Shown: piece after piece, positions 63,942 through 64,000 of the stretch | How positions within the stretch are numbered: position 1 is the stretch's first letter | Layout of the letters: the number at the start of each line of letters is the position of its first letter | Assembly: GCF_000758165.1 (NCBI RefSeq) | Contig: NZ_JNUP01000003.1 | Span: forward strand, 62,001 to 126,000 | DNA from: Spirochaeta lutea | Lineage (GTDB): Bacteria > Spirochaetota > Spirochaetia > DSM-27196 > Salinispiraceae | DNA length: 64,000 nucleotides | Direction of reading: 5' to 3' | Made by a program: the position numbers and the translations under genes | Notes under the pieces: model-generated | Told to the model about the DNA's origin: nothing | The model's input: only the letters and a program-made list of their open reading frames with translations | Database searches by the model: none

Positions 63942-64000
63942 TTACTCTGCGCTTGCATCCATCTTCTGGCGCTCAAGGTATCGAAGTACCTGAAGGTTCC
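63942..64000 (-). CDS. C-terminal tail of an upstream gene, possibly flaA
   Basis: The last 59 nt on the minus strand read NLQVLRYLERQKMDASAE and stop (TAA at 63942-63944), 20 nt before the terminator. The tail alone is too short to identify, but the sequence style and the position just upstream of cheA fit FlaA, the flagellar outer-layer sheath protein, since in Borrelia flaA precedes cheA2-cheW3-cheX-cheY3. This is mainly a synteny argument. Confidence 0.4.
   Translation of the reverse strand, partial: NLQVLRYLERQKMDASAE

Noticed and set aside
63901..64000. A frame ending in VKQKRAA as the end of the upstream gene
   Set aside because: It would run through the terminator stem and stop in its loop. 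The other frame stops 20 nt before the hairpin, the normal arrangement.

Overview
The window is a gene-dense, mostly minus-strand piece of a bacterial chromosome with moderate GC. The best fit is a free-living member of the Spirochaetaceae (Spirochaeta-like). Three things support this: a V-type ATPase operon in the order E - DUF2764 - A - B - D - I - K, as in treponemes; a cheA - cheW::cheR-like - cheX - cheY operon with a flaA-like tail upstream; and many TPR, SPOR and lipoprotein genes with spirochaete-style lipoboxes. Biosynthetic genes (purB, purH halves, folD/folE2, ilvBN, pdxST) argue against a reduced obligate parasite. There is no rRNA, insertion sequence, prophage or CRISPR array.

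Layout. 1-9.6 kb: the N-terminal part of purB, a large lipoprotein, a SPOR/LapA-like envelope pair, a folate and purine operon (folD - folE2 - IMP cyclohydrolase - AICAR transformylase, with purH split in two), then a small outer-membrane barrel and a lipoprotein on the plus strand. 9.8-22.5 kb: a very large exported repeat protein, a phosphoribosyltransferase, an HtrA protease, map, a membrane TPR protein, nusB, a parvulin isomerase, a DnaJ-domain protein, a flavodoxin-like protein and secG. 22.8-26 kb: glycolytic tpiA, pgk and gap, with a strong gap promoter and terminator. 26.3-37.7 kb: the overlapping stack phoH - ybeY - tlyC - TPR, then uvrA - lptD-like and a TPR protein. 37.9-45.1 kb: the V-ATPase. 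45.2-50.9 kb: zinc-ribbon protein - murI - rsgA - mutS2 - lipoprotein - small conserved protein. 50.9-53.6 kb: pentapeptide-repeat protein and a degenerate metallo-beta-lactamase-fold protein (plus strand), facing rluD and a small membrane protein. 53.6-58.6 kb: yggS divergent from pdxS/pdxT, then ilvB/ilvN. 58.8-64 kb: tRNA-Val and the chemotaxis operon.

Functional links. FolD makes the 10-formyl-THF used by the AICAR transformylase next to it. The PLP-homeostasis protein YggS is divergent from the PLP synthase PdxST. CheA, CheW-CheR-like, CheX (CheY-P phosphatase) and CheY form a signalling module. The V-ATPase K subunit keeps the side-chain ligands known from a Na+-binding rotor.

I saw no obviously new multi-gene system such as a defence island or secretion locus. 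The most interesting items are the CheW-CheR-like fusion, the stripped-down V-ATPase with a 12-bp inverted repeat over its promoter, the split purH with an altered cyclohydrolase motif, the pentapeptide/pseudo-MBL pair, the giant exported repeat protein, and several palindromes in promoter regions. All family assignments were made by reading motifs; no database search was run.
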